Source of the DNA: Mannheimia varigena
Lineage (GTDB): Bacteria > Pseudomonadota > Gammaproteobacteria > Enterobacterales > Pasteurellaceae
Direction of reading: 5' to 3'
Assembly (NCBI RefSeq): GCF_013377235.1
Contig: NZ_CP016226.1
Span: 372,001 to 436,000, forward strand
Length of the DNA: 64,000 nucleotides
Below, in pieces: positions 6,685 through 14,724 of the stretch. The notes under the pieces are model-generated. The model worked only from the letters and a program-made list of their open reading frames with translations. It was not told where the DNA came from and did not search any database. Each line of letters starts with the position of its first letter. The first letter of the stretch is position 1. The translations under genes and the position numbers were made by a program.

Positions 6685-8757
6685 ATGAAAAAAACACTAT
6701 ATCCACTCTCTTTAATTAGCCTAGCTTTAATGACATCCTATGTATCTGCAAACGATACAACAGCCACTCTTGATACTATTGATGTAAAAACAAAACTTGC
6801 CGCGACCACAGGTTATATTCCTGTTTACACCACTGTCGGAACAAAAACTGTTACTTCATTAGCCCGTACACCTTTTAGTGTTAATGTGGTTTCATCTGAT
6901 TTAATGCAGGATCAAGCAGTACGTTCTGTCACCGAAGCTGTCGCTTATACCTCAGGTATGATGGGCGGTTATCGTGGTAATAATGCTCTCATTGAAATTT
7001 CAATTCGTGGAATTGGGCATAAAAGCGATGGCGGTGCAATCCCAACATATTTAAACGGATCTCGCTACCAAACCGCATTTGAAATCGATCCTTTCTTCTT
7101 AGAAAGTATCAATGTCATTAAAGGTCCCAATTCTATTTTATATGGGCAAGCTAACCCTGGTGGTGTAATGGATATTATCACCAAAAAAGCGAGTGGTAAT
7201 CCACATCGCCAGTTACAATTTATTTTTGGCAATCATAACCGCTATCAAGTAGGGCTAGATGTTGAACAAAATCTTTCTGAAACTCTATCCGCCCGTTTAA
7301 TTAGCCAATTGGAAAGAGCTAATTGGAATACTCAATTTGTGAAAGAAAAAGGTGGAGCTTTTGCACCAAGCCTTTTATGGAAACCTGCGACAAATACAGA
7401 ACTCAATGTTTATGCTTACTATGCGAAAAAACCAAAAGCAGGCGATCGTAATTTCTTGCCAAAAGAAGGGACGATTAATAGCGTAAACGGAAAAAAACTT
7501 CCCTATGATATGTTCCTAAGTGATCCAAATTATCAAGGTTTAAAATCAGAGCAAATGCAAGTGGGCTACAATTTATCACATAAAGTCGCCCAAAGCCTGA
7601 CATTCCGCCAGAATGCCAGTTACCATAATGGAGAGGAGAATTTTAAAAATTTAGTGTACTGGAGTGATATTGGCTCAGTTTTAGAACGTAGAGCTCGCCG
7701 TTGGGATGTAAAAACCCAGGAAATCAGTTTAGATAACCAATTAGAATTTGTCTTTAACACGGCAAATATCAATCATACTTTGTTATCCGGTATCGATTAT
7801 AAACGAGTGCGTCAAGATCTAGATAACTATATGGGAATTGCTCCTGATTTTGATTGGCAGAACCCCGTTTATGGCGTGAAGGTTGCTGAACCTCACTTAT
7901 TTTCAAGTGAAGTCAAGCATTTAAAACAGCTTGGGTTTTATCTGCAAGATCAAATGGAAATAGGTAATATTGACCTAATGCTAGGCGGACGTTATGACTT
8001 TGCTAAAAATAGTAACCAAGATCGTTTAGCAAATACCAGAGAAAGTAATAAAAATGGGGAATTTACTTGGCGAGCGGGTGCAATTTATAACTTTGAAAAC
8101 GGCGTTGCACCTTACCTAAGCTACAGCACTTCTTTTGTACCGTCAGCCGAAAAAGATACTCAAGGAACCTTCTTAAAACCAACGACTGCCGAGCAATGGG
8201 AAATAGGAGTGAAATATCAACCGACTCAAGAAACCTTGCTCACCTTGGCAGGATTTAAAATTACACAAAAGGATTTAGCAAACTATCAATGGCAAACTCG
8301 CTCTTATGAACAAATTGGTAAAGTGGAAGCCAAAGGAATCGAAGTGAGCTTAAATCAACAGCTCTCGGATAAATTATCCGTATCCGCCTCTTACGCTTAT
8401 CTCAAAAAAGAGATTACCAAAGATAGCGATGGCAGTACAATTGGTAAAACACAATGGGGTGTTCCTCGCCATCAGGCTTCACTTTGGGCAAAATATAAAT
8501 TCTTTGATAAGCTAACCGCTGGCGTAGGCGTACGCTATATGGGAACGACTTTTGGCAATAACCAAAATACCTTTACCGTACCAGCCTATACGCTCTATGA
8601 TATGTCAATTGGATATGATTTTATGCCTAATTTGAACTTACAGCTCAACGCACAAAATCTGACGAATAAAAAATATGTCGCCAGTTGTGCCAATAATTTT
8701 TCCTGTTTCTACGGAACAGAACGCAATTTAAGTGCGACTTTAAATTATCATTTTTAA
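6685..8757 (+). CDS. TonB-dependent siderophore receptor
   Basis: A 690-residue outer-membrane receptor of the FhuA/FpvA/FoxA type. A signal peptide (about 22 residues, ending SYVSA) is followed by a TonB-box-like segment (LDTIDVKTK), a plug domain with VRSVTEAVAYTSGM, the RGIG motif and INVIKGPNSILYGQANPGG, then a 22-strand barrel ending in the aromatic NYHF. The ligand cannot be read from sequence; plug and barrel resemble hydroxamate-type receptors, yet the downstream gene is a catecholate-type esterase. No permease or ATPase genes accompany it. A near-C-terminal cysteine pair (SCANNFSCF) may form a loop disulfide. Confidence 0.93.
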   Translation: MKKTLYPLSLISLALMTSYVSANDTTATLDTIDVKTKLAATTGYIPVYTTVGTKTVTSLARTPFSVNVVSSDLMQDQAVRSVTEAVAYTSGMMGGYRGNNALIEISIRGIGHKSDGGAIPTYLNGSRYQTAFEIDPFFLESINVIKGPNSILYGQANPGGVMDIITKKASGNPHRQLQFIFGNHNRYQVGLDVEQNLSETLSARLISQLERANWNTQFVKEKGGAFAPSLLWKPATNTELNVYAYYAKKPKAGDRNFLPKEGTINSVNGKKLPYDMFLSDPNYQGLKSEQMQVGYNLSHKVAQSLTFRQNASYHNGEENFKNLVYWSDIGSVLERRARRWDVKTQEISLDNQLEFVFNTANINHTLLSGIDYKRVRQDLDNYMGIAPDFDWQNPVYGVKVAEPHLFSSEVKHLKQLGFYLQDQMEIGNIDLMLGGRYDFAKNSNQDRLANTRESNKNGEFTWRAGAIYNFENGVAPYLSYSTSFVPSAEKDTQGTFLKPTTAEQWEIGVKYQPTQETLLTLAGFKITQKDLANYQWQTRSYEQIGKVEAKGIEVSLNQQLSDKLSVSASYAYLKKEITKDSDGSTIGKTQWGVPRHQASLWAKYKFFDKLTAGVGVRYMGTTFGNNQNTFTVPAYTLYDMSIGYDFMPNLNLQLNAQNLTNKKYVASCANNFSCFYGTERNLSATLNYHF

Positions 8758-8766
8758 CCCCTAAAC

Positions 8767-8790
8767 AGCCCTCGAATGAGGGCTTAAACT
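8767..8790 (+). terminator. Weak terminator or attenuator between receptor and esterase
   Basis: AGCCCTC (8767-8773) pairs with GAGGGCT (8778-8784) around a GAAT tetraloop, followed by TAAACTTTT. The tail is poor, so partial read-through into the esterase gene is plausible. Confidence 0.55.
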
Positions 8791-8802
8791 TTTGCAAAAA
8801 AT

Positions 8803-10374
8803 ATGAAAAAAACGACCGCTTGTATTCTTACCTTTCTTACTCATACCATGCTTTACGCTAACAATATGACGATTGAATTAAAAAAAGACGATTTCGTGCA
8901 AGGTAAATTGACTCAACTTGCTGAACAACCACTTTCACTTTCTATTATTTTCCAAGATCGCTCTACTCGCCTACTTGCTGAAAATGTCTTTGGCGAACAG
9001 GGTTTTATGTTTAAATCTGAACACAATGGCACGGCTACTTTTTCTATTTCAAACTATGGTCAAAATGTATCAGGCAATGATTTTAAATTAGAGATTGAAC
9101 AGCATATTCCTGTCTCTGCTCAAATCGCTAAACCTAAAATTATAGAAAATCAACAACTTGCAGAATTAAGTGTAAAAATTGCAAAAAATCCTGAAAAACA
9201 GACCGCTTTCATTGACAATTTTTGGGATAAAGCAAAACAAGCAGGCACACCACTAATTGAACCATTAGACGGACAGCAAAGCCGAGTCACTTTTTTATGG
9301 CGTGGAGCAAAGCAAAATGTACGAATTTGGGGTGGTGTTTCAACCGATCACGACTTTATGGAACGCTTTGGCGAAACCGATTTATGGTATAAAAGCTATG
9401 TCGTACCTAATGATACTTTGGTTGAATATCGCCTTGCCCCTGATATTCCAACGTTACCTGTAGATGAATATACCCAACGCAGAGCCTTACTTGCAACAGC
9501 CCAAGCCGATCCGCTGAACAAAACACCCTACTTTGAGAAAATAGGGCAAAATCTACAAAATACAGATAAGTTTAACTACTACTCTCTTGTTAAATTAGCA
9601 AAAGCCCCAACACCATCTTATCTACTTGAAGACTCCAATATCACAAAAGGCACAATGCAAGAATTGGTTTTCGATAGTACCAAACTTGGGAATAAACGCC
9701 GATTATTTGCCTATTTACCAGAAAATTTTAATACGGAAAACAGCTATCCCATTCTCTACTTGTTTGATGGCGTGGAATATACTGAACGTGTACCGACAAA
9801 AACGATTTTAGATAATATGATTGCTCAAAAAGTGATTCCCCCGACTGTCGCTATTTTTATTGAAAATCCATCTAGTGAATCAAGACGAATGGAGCTACCT
9901 GCTAACCCAATTTTTACCCAAATATTAGCGGAAGAAATTGTTCCCTTTGCCGAAAAATCCATTGGTGTGAAAGCAAAAGAGCGGATTATCAGTGGTTCTA
10001 GCTACGGTGGATTATCTTCGGCTTATACTGTGCTAAATTATTCCCATCTATTTAAAAAAGCACTGATTTTATCAGGCTCATTTTGGTGGAATCCTAAAAA
10101 TACACCGAGTGAAAATAGCAACTACATCGCATACGAATTTGCGAGCAAAGAAAAGTTGCCTGTTTGCTTTTTTATTAGTGCCGGATTTTATGAAGGCGGA
10201 AGATCGAATATATTGGAAACATCTCGCCATTTAAAAGATGTTTTACTGGCAAAAGGCTACCCTGTGACTTATATGGAACAATCAACTTCCCATGGCTATT
10301 TAGCTTGGCAAGGGTTAATTAGTGAGGGATTAAAAGCATTATTAGGTAAAGGGGCTTGTCAACACTCCGACTAG
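8803..10374 (+). CDS. Fes-like siderophore esterase with a signal peptide, predicted periplasmic
   Basis: A 523-residue protein. Residues 1-20 form a signal peptide ending LYA. A beta-rich segment (about 25-105) is followed by an enterochelin-esterase N-terminal domain (about 160-225, RVTFLWRGAKQNVRIWGGV) and an alpha/beta-hydrolase esterase domain with GSSYGG as nucleophile elbow near residue 402 and a late TSHGYLAW histidine. Cytoplasmic Fes has the same two catalytic-region domains but no export signal, so this version should act on ferric or free catecholate siderophores in the periplasm, in the manner of Campylobacter Cee or IroE. It starts 45 bases after the receptor stop; an uptake signal sits in its signal peptide codons. 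Confidence 0.85.
   Translation: MKKTTACILTFLTHTMLYANNMTIELKKDDFVQGKLTQLAEQPLSLSIIFQDRSTRLLAENVFGEQGFMFKSEHNGTATFSISNYGQNVSGNDFKLEIEQHIPVSAQIAKPKIIENQQLAELSVKIAKNPEKQTAFIDNFWDKAKQAGTPLIEPLDGQQSRVTFLWRGAKQNVRIWGGVSTDHDFMERFGETDLWYKSYVVPNDTLVEYRLAPDIPTLPVDEYTQRRALLATAQADPLNKTPYFEKIGQNLQNTDKFNYYSLVKLAKAPTPSYLLEDSNITKGTMQELVFDSTKLGNKRRLFAYLPENFNTENSYPILYLFDGVEYTERVPTKTILDNMIAQKVIPPTVAIFIENPSSESRRMELPANPIFTQILAEEIVPFAEKSIGVKAKERIISGSSYGGLSSAYTVLNYSHLFKKALILSGSFWWNPKNTPSENSNYIAYEFASKEKLPVCFFISAGFYEGGRSNILETSRHLKDVLLAKGYPVTYMEQSTSHGYLAWQGLISEGLKALLGKGACQHSD
8815..8823 (-). repeat. DNA uptake signal in the esterase signal-peptide codons
   Basis: ACCGCTTGT, the complement of ACAAGCGGT, encodes residues 5-7 of the export signal (TAC). 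Confidence 0.8.
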
Positions 10375-10589
10375 GGAATGGTAAAAATCACCAGATTTTC
10401 GACCGCTTGTTCATCGCACTTAATCAGCCATTGCTGCTCTTCAGCCAATAATTCAAAATCAGCGAGGCTACTCTGCTTATTTAAAATAAGCGTTAAACTA
10501 TCACTTTTTTGGAGATCGAGCATCGCTTTTTTCGCCATCAATAACGGCAAAGGGCAAGCGTAGCCGGTTAAATCTAAAACATATTCCAT
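10371..10589 (-). CDS. TusA/SirA-family sulfur carrier-like protein
   Basis: A 72-residue protein with the single conserved cysteine in GYACPLPLLMAKKAM (CPxP motif, residue 12), matching the TusA/YedF/YeeD fold. TusA itself relays persulfide sulfur to TusD in tRNA 2-thiouridine synthesis; shorter paralogues like this are thought to carry sulfur in other pathways. The C-terminal stop overlaps the convergent esterase stop by four bases. It is separated from the upstream hemerythrin gene by a clear terminator, so it has its own promoter or relies on read-through. Confidence 0.8.
   Translation of the reverse strand: MEYVLDLTGYACPLPLLMAKKAMLDLQKSDSLTLILNKQSSLADFELLAEEQQWLIKCDEQAVENLVIFTIP
10402..10410 (-). 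repeat. DNA uptake signal inside the TusA-like gene
   Basis: ACCGCTTGT on the plus strand, near the 3' end of the minus-strand gene. Confidence 0.75.
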
Positions 10590-10601
10590 TTCTCAATACA
10601 C

Positions 10602-10628
10602 AAAAGGCAAACTTGTGGTTTGCCTTTT
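10602..10628 (-). terminator. Rho-independent terminator after the hemerythrin gene
   Basis: AAAAGGCAAAC (10602-10612) pairs perfectly with GTTTGCCTTTT (10618-10628) around a TTGTG loop. It lies nine bases from the hemerythrin-protein stop codon and has a U-run in the minus-strand direction. Confidence 0.85.
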
Positions 10629-10636
10629 TACTAAAA

Positions 10637-11149
10637 TTACAGTTTGCGGCGATCTGCCATTACTTTACCCATTTCCGATAATTTTTCCTGAGCTAAATGT
10701 TCACGCCCTAGTTCGAAAAGTGGCTCTTCAATCGCAATGTGCACATCGTAACCTGCCACAAAGCGAGCAATCAGATCACGGTCAATATTTTCACGTTTGC
10801 CTGCCAGTAGATCTTCCAGTTGGGAGGATAAATTGTCCCAATTTTTGTGTAAATCCACGTGCTGACGCTCTAGTTCGTCCACTTCTGTCTGGGCTTGGGG
10901 TTGCACTTTAATCAGCTCAGGGAAGAAATCATCTTCTTCATCGGCATGGTGAAGTGGTGCGGAAATGTTGAAATAATTCAAAATTTGCTGAACGTCATTT
11001 TTCACCGCTTGGTTAATGCCATTTTTCTCAAGGTAATCAGGCAAAATTTGTAGTTGCTTACAGAAACTTTTAACTTTGCCGTGGCAAGCGTAAAGCATAT
11101 CAATCGGCTCTGCCCAGCTGGCGAATGTTTGGGGTTCGAGTTGTTGCAT
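10637..11149 (-). CDS. Hemerythrin HHE domain protein
   Basis: A 170-residue four-helix-bundle protein with the di-iron ligands of the HHE cation-binding family: YACHGKV near residue 21, HHADEEDDFFPEL (about 67-80), ERQHVDLH (about 100) and HIAIEEPLFE (about 140). Such cytosolic proteins bind oxygen or nitric oxide or store iron; the exact role here is unknown. ATG 11149 is chosen over the upstream in-frame ATG 11176 because AAGGAG lies seven bases before it, whereas the longer form would start inside the tgt terminator. Confidence 0.85.
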   Translation of the reverse strand: MQQLEPQTFASWAEPIDMLYACHGKVKSFCKQLQILPDYLEKNGINQAVKNDVQQILNYFNISAPLHHADEEDDFFPELIKVQPQAQTEVDELERQHVDLHKNWDNLSSQLEDLLAGKRENIDRDLIARFVAGYDVHIAIEEPLFELGREHLAQEKLSEMGKVMADRRKL

Positions 11150-11170
11150 AGATACTCCTTGTAAGAAAAA

Positions 11171-11190
11171 GGACACGAAGCCTCGTGCCC
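11171..11190 (-). terminator. Rho-independent terminator after tgt
   Basis: On the minus strand GGGCACGA and TCGTGTCC form an eight-pair stem closed by GGCT and followed by TTTTTCTT. It sits six bases beyond the tgt stop. Confidence 0.8.
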
Positions 11191-11196
11191 TAATAT

Positions 11197-12345
11197 TTAT
11201 TTGTTAATTTCTGACTGTAACGGTGGCACTTCTTTGCCGATGCGGGCATAAAATTCCACCACGAAATCATCAAAGCGATCATCTTCAATCGCTTGGCGAA
11301 TTTCTGCCATTAAGCGTTGGTAATAACGCAAGTTGTGAATGGTGTTTAATCTTGCGCCTAAAATTTCACCGCATTTATCTAAGTGGTAAAGATAGGCTTT
11401 GGTGTAATTTTTGCAAGTGTAGCAATCACATTCTGGGTCAAGCGGTGTAGTGTCTGCACGGTACTTCGCATTACGGATTTTCACGATGCCGTTTGTCACA
11501 AATAAATGTCCGTTACGGGCATTACGGGTTGGCATTACGCAGTCAAACATATCAATGCCACGGCGAACGCCCTCCACCAAATCTTCCGGCTTGCCCACAC
11601 CCATTAAGTAGCGAGGTTTGTCGGCTGGAATTTGCGGGCAAACGTATTCTAAAATGCGGTGCATATCCTCTTTCGGCTCACCTACCGCTAAGCCGCCCAC
11701 AGCATAGCCATCAAAACCGATTTCGACTAATTTTTCCACCGAGACTTTACGCAACTCTTCGTAAACACCGCCTTGAATAATGCCGAATAACGCATTTGGG
11801 TTTCCCAATTCGTCAAAGCGATCACGAGAACGTTTTGCCCAACGTAGTGACATTTCCATCGATTGTTTAGCGTAGTCGAATGTCGCTGGATACGGCGTAC
11901 ATTCATCAAAAATCATCACGATGTCTGAGCCAAGATCGTATTGGATCTCCATTGACTTTTCAGGCGACAGGAAAATTTTCTCACCACTAATTGGATTTTG
12001 GAACGTTACACCTTCTTCTTTGATTTTACGCAATTTGCCAAGACTAAATACTTGGAAACCGCCAGAATCAGTCAGGATCGGGCCGTGCCATTGCATAAAA
12101 TCATGCAAGTCACCGTGCATTTTCATCACTTCTTGCCCTGGGCGTAGCCATAAATGGAAAGTGTTGCCGAGCAAGATTTCTGCCCCTGTCGCTTTAACCT
12201 CTTCAGGGGTCATTCCTTTTACTGTGCCATAAGTGCCAACCGGCATAAATGCAGGCGTTTCTACGGTAAATTCGCCTTTCGGGCGGCTAAACGTCAAACG
12301 CCCACGGCGAGCGTTACCGCTCGTTGTTTTTAATTCGTATTTCAT
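11197..12345 (-). CDS. tgt: Queuine tRNA-ribosyltransferase
   Basis: A 382-residue enzyme that exchanges guanine-34 for preQ1 in tRNA-Asp, -Asn, -His and -Tyr, a step of queuosine synthesis. The catalytic aspartate regions ILTDSGGFQVFSLG (about 88-101) and MFDCVMPTRNARNG (about 265-280), plus the zinc site CDCYTC...H (about 307-340), are visible. The length matches bacterial Tgt (375 in E. coli). The usual partner queA is not in the window, and the gene stands alone downstream of the small lipoprotein. Confidence 0.96.
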   Translation of the reverse strand: MKYELKTTSGNARRGRLTFSRPKGEFTVETPAFMPVGTYGTVKGMTPEEVKATGAEILLGNTFHLWLRPGQEVMKMHGDLHDFMQWHGPILTDSGGFQVFSLGKLRKIKEEGVTFQNPISGEKIFLSPEKSMEIQYDLGSDIVMIFDECTPYPATFDYAKQSMEMSLRWAKRSRDRFDELGNPNALFGIIQGGVYEELRKVSVEKLVEIGFDGYAVGGLAVGEPKEDMHRILEYVCPQIPADKPRYLMGVGKPEDLVEGVRRGIDMFDCVMPTRNARNGHLFVTNGIVKIRNAKYRADTTPLDPECDCYTCKNYTKAYLYHLDKCGEILGARLNTIHNLRYYQRLMAEIRQAIEDDRFDDFVVEFYARIGKEVPPLQSEINK

Positions 12346-12404
12346 TTTCTATCCACAAATAAACAGTTCGTGAAAGCGGTCAAAAACCGCTAAAAATTTA
12401 CCAA

Positions 12405-12545
12405 TTAGAATCCGAAGCTCGTTCCAAGCCCAAGTCCGATTCCAACACCATTGGAGCCGCCGCCGACTCCTACATTGCCACCTACACCCGTTGATGAACA
12501 GGCAACAATAGTTAAAATGCTAATGCATAATAAGAATTTTTTCAT
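12405..12545 (-). CDS. Small glycine-rich lipoprotein, 46 residues
   Basis: This short frame, read from ATG 12545 to TAA 12405, begins MKKFLLCISILTIVAC, a lysine start, a hydrophobic core and a lipobox whose cysteine is residue 16 (IVAC). The mature part is about 30 residues, rich in glycine and valine (GVGGNVGVGGG, GIGLGLG). AGGACAG precedes the start by about seven bases. It resembles other tiny Pasteurellaceae lipoproteins annotated only as hypothetical; I do not know a function. Sixty bases separate it from tgt, with a weak AGCGGT/ACCGCT hairpin (12375-12391) between. Confidence 0.75.
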   Translation of the reverse strand: MKKFLLCISILTIVACSSTGVGGNVGVGGGSNGVGIGLGLGTSFGF

Positions 12546-12638
12546 TTTTTGCTGTCCTAAAAGAAAAAGACGGGCTATGATAGTCCGATGCTATTTTACC
12601 TTGTTTAGATGATTAAACCTAATTTAAAAGAGTAAATT

Positions 12639-13211
12639 ATGAAATTTTTACGTCAATGCACTACTTTATTGGTAGCATCCACCGCTATACTCTCTGCAAA
12701 AGCTAACCTACTCAGTATTAGTGAAGCCGAAATTAACGAATATCTATCCACTAAATTAAGTGAAAAAGTTCCGCTACAAGACAAAGTGGGAGTTCCCCAA
12801 TTATTTGAATTAGATTATAACCTCCACTCTTTAACAAGCCAAATTGGCAGAACTGATGAAAAAAAAGTGGCTATCTCAGGTGCTATTGATGGGATACTAA
12901 AAGCACGAGGCAGGAAATATGATGCCTCTATTCAGCTAAATATGGATACAACGCCTTATTACGATCCAGAAAAAGGGGCGTTATTTTTAAAAGATGTAAG
13001 ATTGCTTAATTGGTCTGCCACACCGGCTAAATATCAATCTGAATTACAGATGTTTTTACCGATGCTTGCTGACGGTCTAGCCAGTTTTTTGAGTGCTACA
13101 CCAGTTTATACTCTCGATGAAACCCAAATGAAAGAAGCAATGGTGAAGAAATTCGGTAAAGCCATTATTGTTGAGAATGGTAGCATAAAATTAGAAGCCT
13201 CAATTTTTTAA
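12639..13211 (+). CDS. DUF1439 (YceB-like) exported protein
   Basis: A 190-residue protein aligned along its whole length with E. coli YceB: the opening LSISEAEINEYLSTKL, LTSQIGR, the PYYDPEKGALFLKDV block, and a conserved LPMLADGLASFLSATPVYTL. E. coli YceB is a lipoprotein. Here the N terminus (MKFLRQCTTLLVASTAILSAKA) has a signal peptide but no lipobox cysteine, so processing by signal peptidase I and a soluble periplasmic protein are predicted. DUF1439 folds like a lipid-binding SMP-type domain, but no role is proven. It is followed after about 100 bases by cspD. Confidence 0.82.
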   Translation: MKFLRQCTTLLVASTAILSAKANLLSISEAEINEYLSTKLSEKVPLQDKVGVPQLFELDYNLHSLTSQIGRTDEKKVAISGAIDGILKARGRKYDASIQLNMDTTPYYDPEKGALFLKDVRLLNWSATPAKYQSELQMFLPMLADGLASFLSATPVYTLDETQMKEAMVKKFGKAIIVENGSIKLEASIF

Positions 13212-13313
13212 AAATTTTGTGATCTTTGTCTAATTTCCAAACTTTAATGGTTGAAATTTTGAACATTTTATTTAACAATCCGATTATCGTCATTCATTAT
13301 TTGGGAGATTTAT

Positions 13314-13520
13314 ATGGATATCGGTATTGTTAAATGGTTTAACAATGTAAAAGGATTTGGTTTTATTACATCAGACGTATGTGAGGGAGATATTTTTGCT
13401 CACTTTTCTGAAATACAAACAGAAGGTTACCGTTCGCTAAAAGTTGGTCAAAAAGTAGAATTTGAATTAATTCAAGGTGAACGTGGTGCATCCGCAACAA
13501 AAATTACCCCTATTGAGTAA
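13314..13520 (+). CDS. cspD: CspD-like cold shock domain protein
   Basis: A 68-residue single cold-shock domain with the RNP1 motif KGFGFI and RNP2 motif DIFAHFS, ending SATKITPIE. The IQTEGYRSLKVGQKVEFEL part is nearest E. coli CspD, which binds single-stranded DNA/RNA and slows replication in stationary phase. A CRP-like half-conserved site (TGTGATCTTTGTCTAA, near 13219) precedes it. A strong terminator follows at 13577. Confidence 0.88.
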   Translation: MDIGIVKWFNNVKGFGFITSDVCEGDIFAHFSEIQTEGYRSLKVGQKVEFELIQGERGASATKITPIE

Positions 13521-13576
13521 AAAACATTATATTTATTCAAACTTCTTGTTATTCTAAATAATATTTCTTAATTAAT

Positions 13577-13610
13577 GCTCGGCAGGAATGCCGAGCCATT
13601 TCTGTTTGTT
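13577..13610 (+). terminator. Rho-independent terminator after cspD
   Basis: GCTCGGCA (13577-13584), loop GGAA, TGCCGAGC (13589-13596), then CATTTCTGTTTGTTT. The ATG at 13588 inside the loop is therefore unlikely to be the start of the next gene. Confidence 0.85.
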
Positions 13611-13617
13611 TCAGATT

Positions 13618-14529
13618 ATGCTATCTCCTCACTCATTAATTTTAATCAATTTAATTTATATTTTCGGTATTGGGCTAAATATCGTATTACTACGTTTTTT
13701 AAGTTTACATTTCGATCCTCTTAATAATAATGGTGTACGTTTTCTTGTAGGAGGGTTAGCTCTCTTATTAGTGATTTTATGGAAATTCCGCTCATCTCTT
13801 AACCAACTTGCAAAAAGCCCCAAATTGTTAGCCATCGCCTTATTTATTGGGCTAATGATGTCAGCGAATATGTACTTTTGGCTAAAAGGTGTGAAGATTA
13901 CAAGTGCAGTAACTGCTTCTATTTTTGGCGTATTAGCAATGCCCTTCGGCATAATTATCGCTGCACTATTTTTTAAAGATGAAAGAGAAAAAATCAAAAA
14001 CAAACGCTTTTGGTTAGGCTCATTGCTGACTATTTTAGGCTCTTTAGGGTTTGTTTGGTATGGAAAAACCATTTCAGTAGGGGAAGGGTTTATTCTAGGT
14101 TCTGTTTTCCTCTTTCTGTCAATTATTATCCGAAATATCCAAAACTTAGTTGTAAAATTTAGCCGAGAGCTTAATGTATTCACCTTAAGCTGTACGACCT
14201 CGCTTACAACCTCAATATCAAGTCTATTTCTCAGCCAACAAGCGGGTAAAATTAATGATATTTTTGCAACACCTGATTGGTTGCTATTTATGCTTATGGC
14301 GGTGGGAATCTATGCGATTTTAGTTGGTATGGTTCTGACTTTTCACATTATCCGCACACAAGGACTTGTCACTTATCAAGTGCTAGAACTCTTAATACCT
14401 GTATCAACTGCCATTATCGCTCATATAGTGCTTGGTGAACATATATCGCTAGTGCAAATAACCTTTGCTTGTGTAGTAATTTTAGGTGCAAGTATCGCAT
14501 TAAGATTGGTAAAGTTTCGGAGGAAATAG
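13618..14529 (+). CDS. EamA family drug/metabolite exporter
   Basis: A 303-residue protein with ten predicted transmembrane helices in two EamA repeats, the second starting near residue 150. The family exports amino acids, purines or other metabolites across the inner membrane by secondary transport; substrate unknown. ATG 13618 is preferred because the alternative ATG 13588 falls in the cspD terminator hairpin; neither has a clear ribosome site. The 195 bases after the stop hold only AT-rich DNA and a terminator serving the convergent RpiR gene. Confidence 0.82.
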   Translation: MLSPHSLILINLIYIFGIGLNIVLLRFLSLHFDPLNNNGVRFLVGGLALLLVILWKFRSSLNQLAKSPKLLAIALFIGLMMSANMYFWLKGVKITSAVTASIFGVLAMPFGIIIAALFFKDEREKIKNKRFWLGSLLTILGSLGFVWYGKTISVGEGFILGSVFLFLSIIIRNIQNLVVKFSRELNVFTLSCTTSLTTSISSLFLSQQAGKINDIFATPDWLLFMLMAVGIYAILVGMVLTFHIIRTQGLVTYQVLELLIPVSTAIIAHIVLGEHISLVQITFACVVILGASIALRLVKFRRK

Positions 14530-14670
14530 CAGCACGACTACTTACTTGCTTATTTCTTAGTTAAAGTACCATGCATCAACAACGCTAAAATTATTTTAGT
14601 AGTTTTTTATCTCAATAACTATAAATTTGTTTATTTTAAAAAGGCTTTATTTCATTCGTTTATACTTAAA

Positions 14671-14709
14671 AATAAAAAACCTTTGGCAATATCTATCAAC
14701 CAAAGGTTT
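14671..14709 (-). terminator. Terminator of the nanQ-RpiR unit
   Basis: AAACCTTTGG (14677-14686) pairs with CCAAAGGTTT (14700-14709); the minus-strand tail is TTTTTATT. It lies 16 bases beyond the RpiR stop codon and could also stop transcripts from the EamA gene. Confidence 0.85.
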
Positions 14710-14724
14710 CTTTTAGCCTAATTA

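Noticed and set aside
11150..11176. Longer hemerythrin protein starting at ATG 11176
   Set aside because: It would begin inside the tgt terminator; ATG 11149 has a clear AAGGAG.
11493..11780. Plus-strand open frame opposite tgt
   Set aside because: It lies entirely within the strongly conserved tgt gene and shows no recognisable domain.
13588..13617. Upstream start for the EamA exporter at ATG 13588
   Set aside because: The codon lies in the loop and 3' arm of the cspD terminator hairpin.
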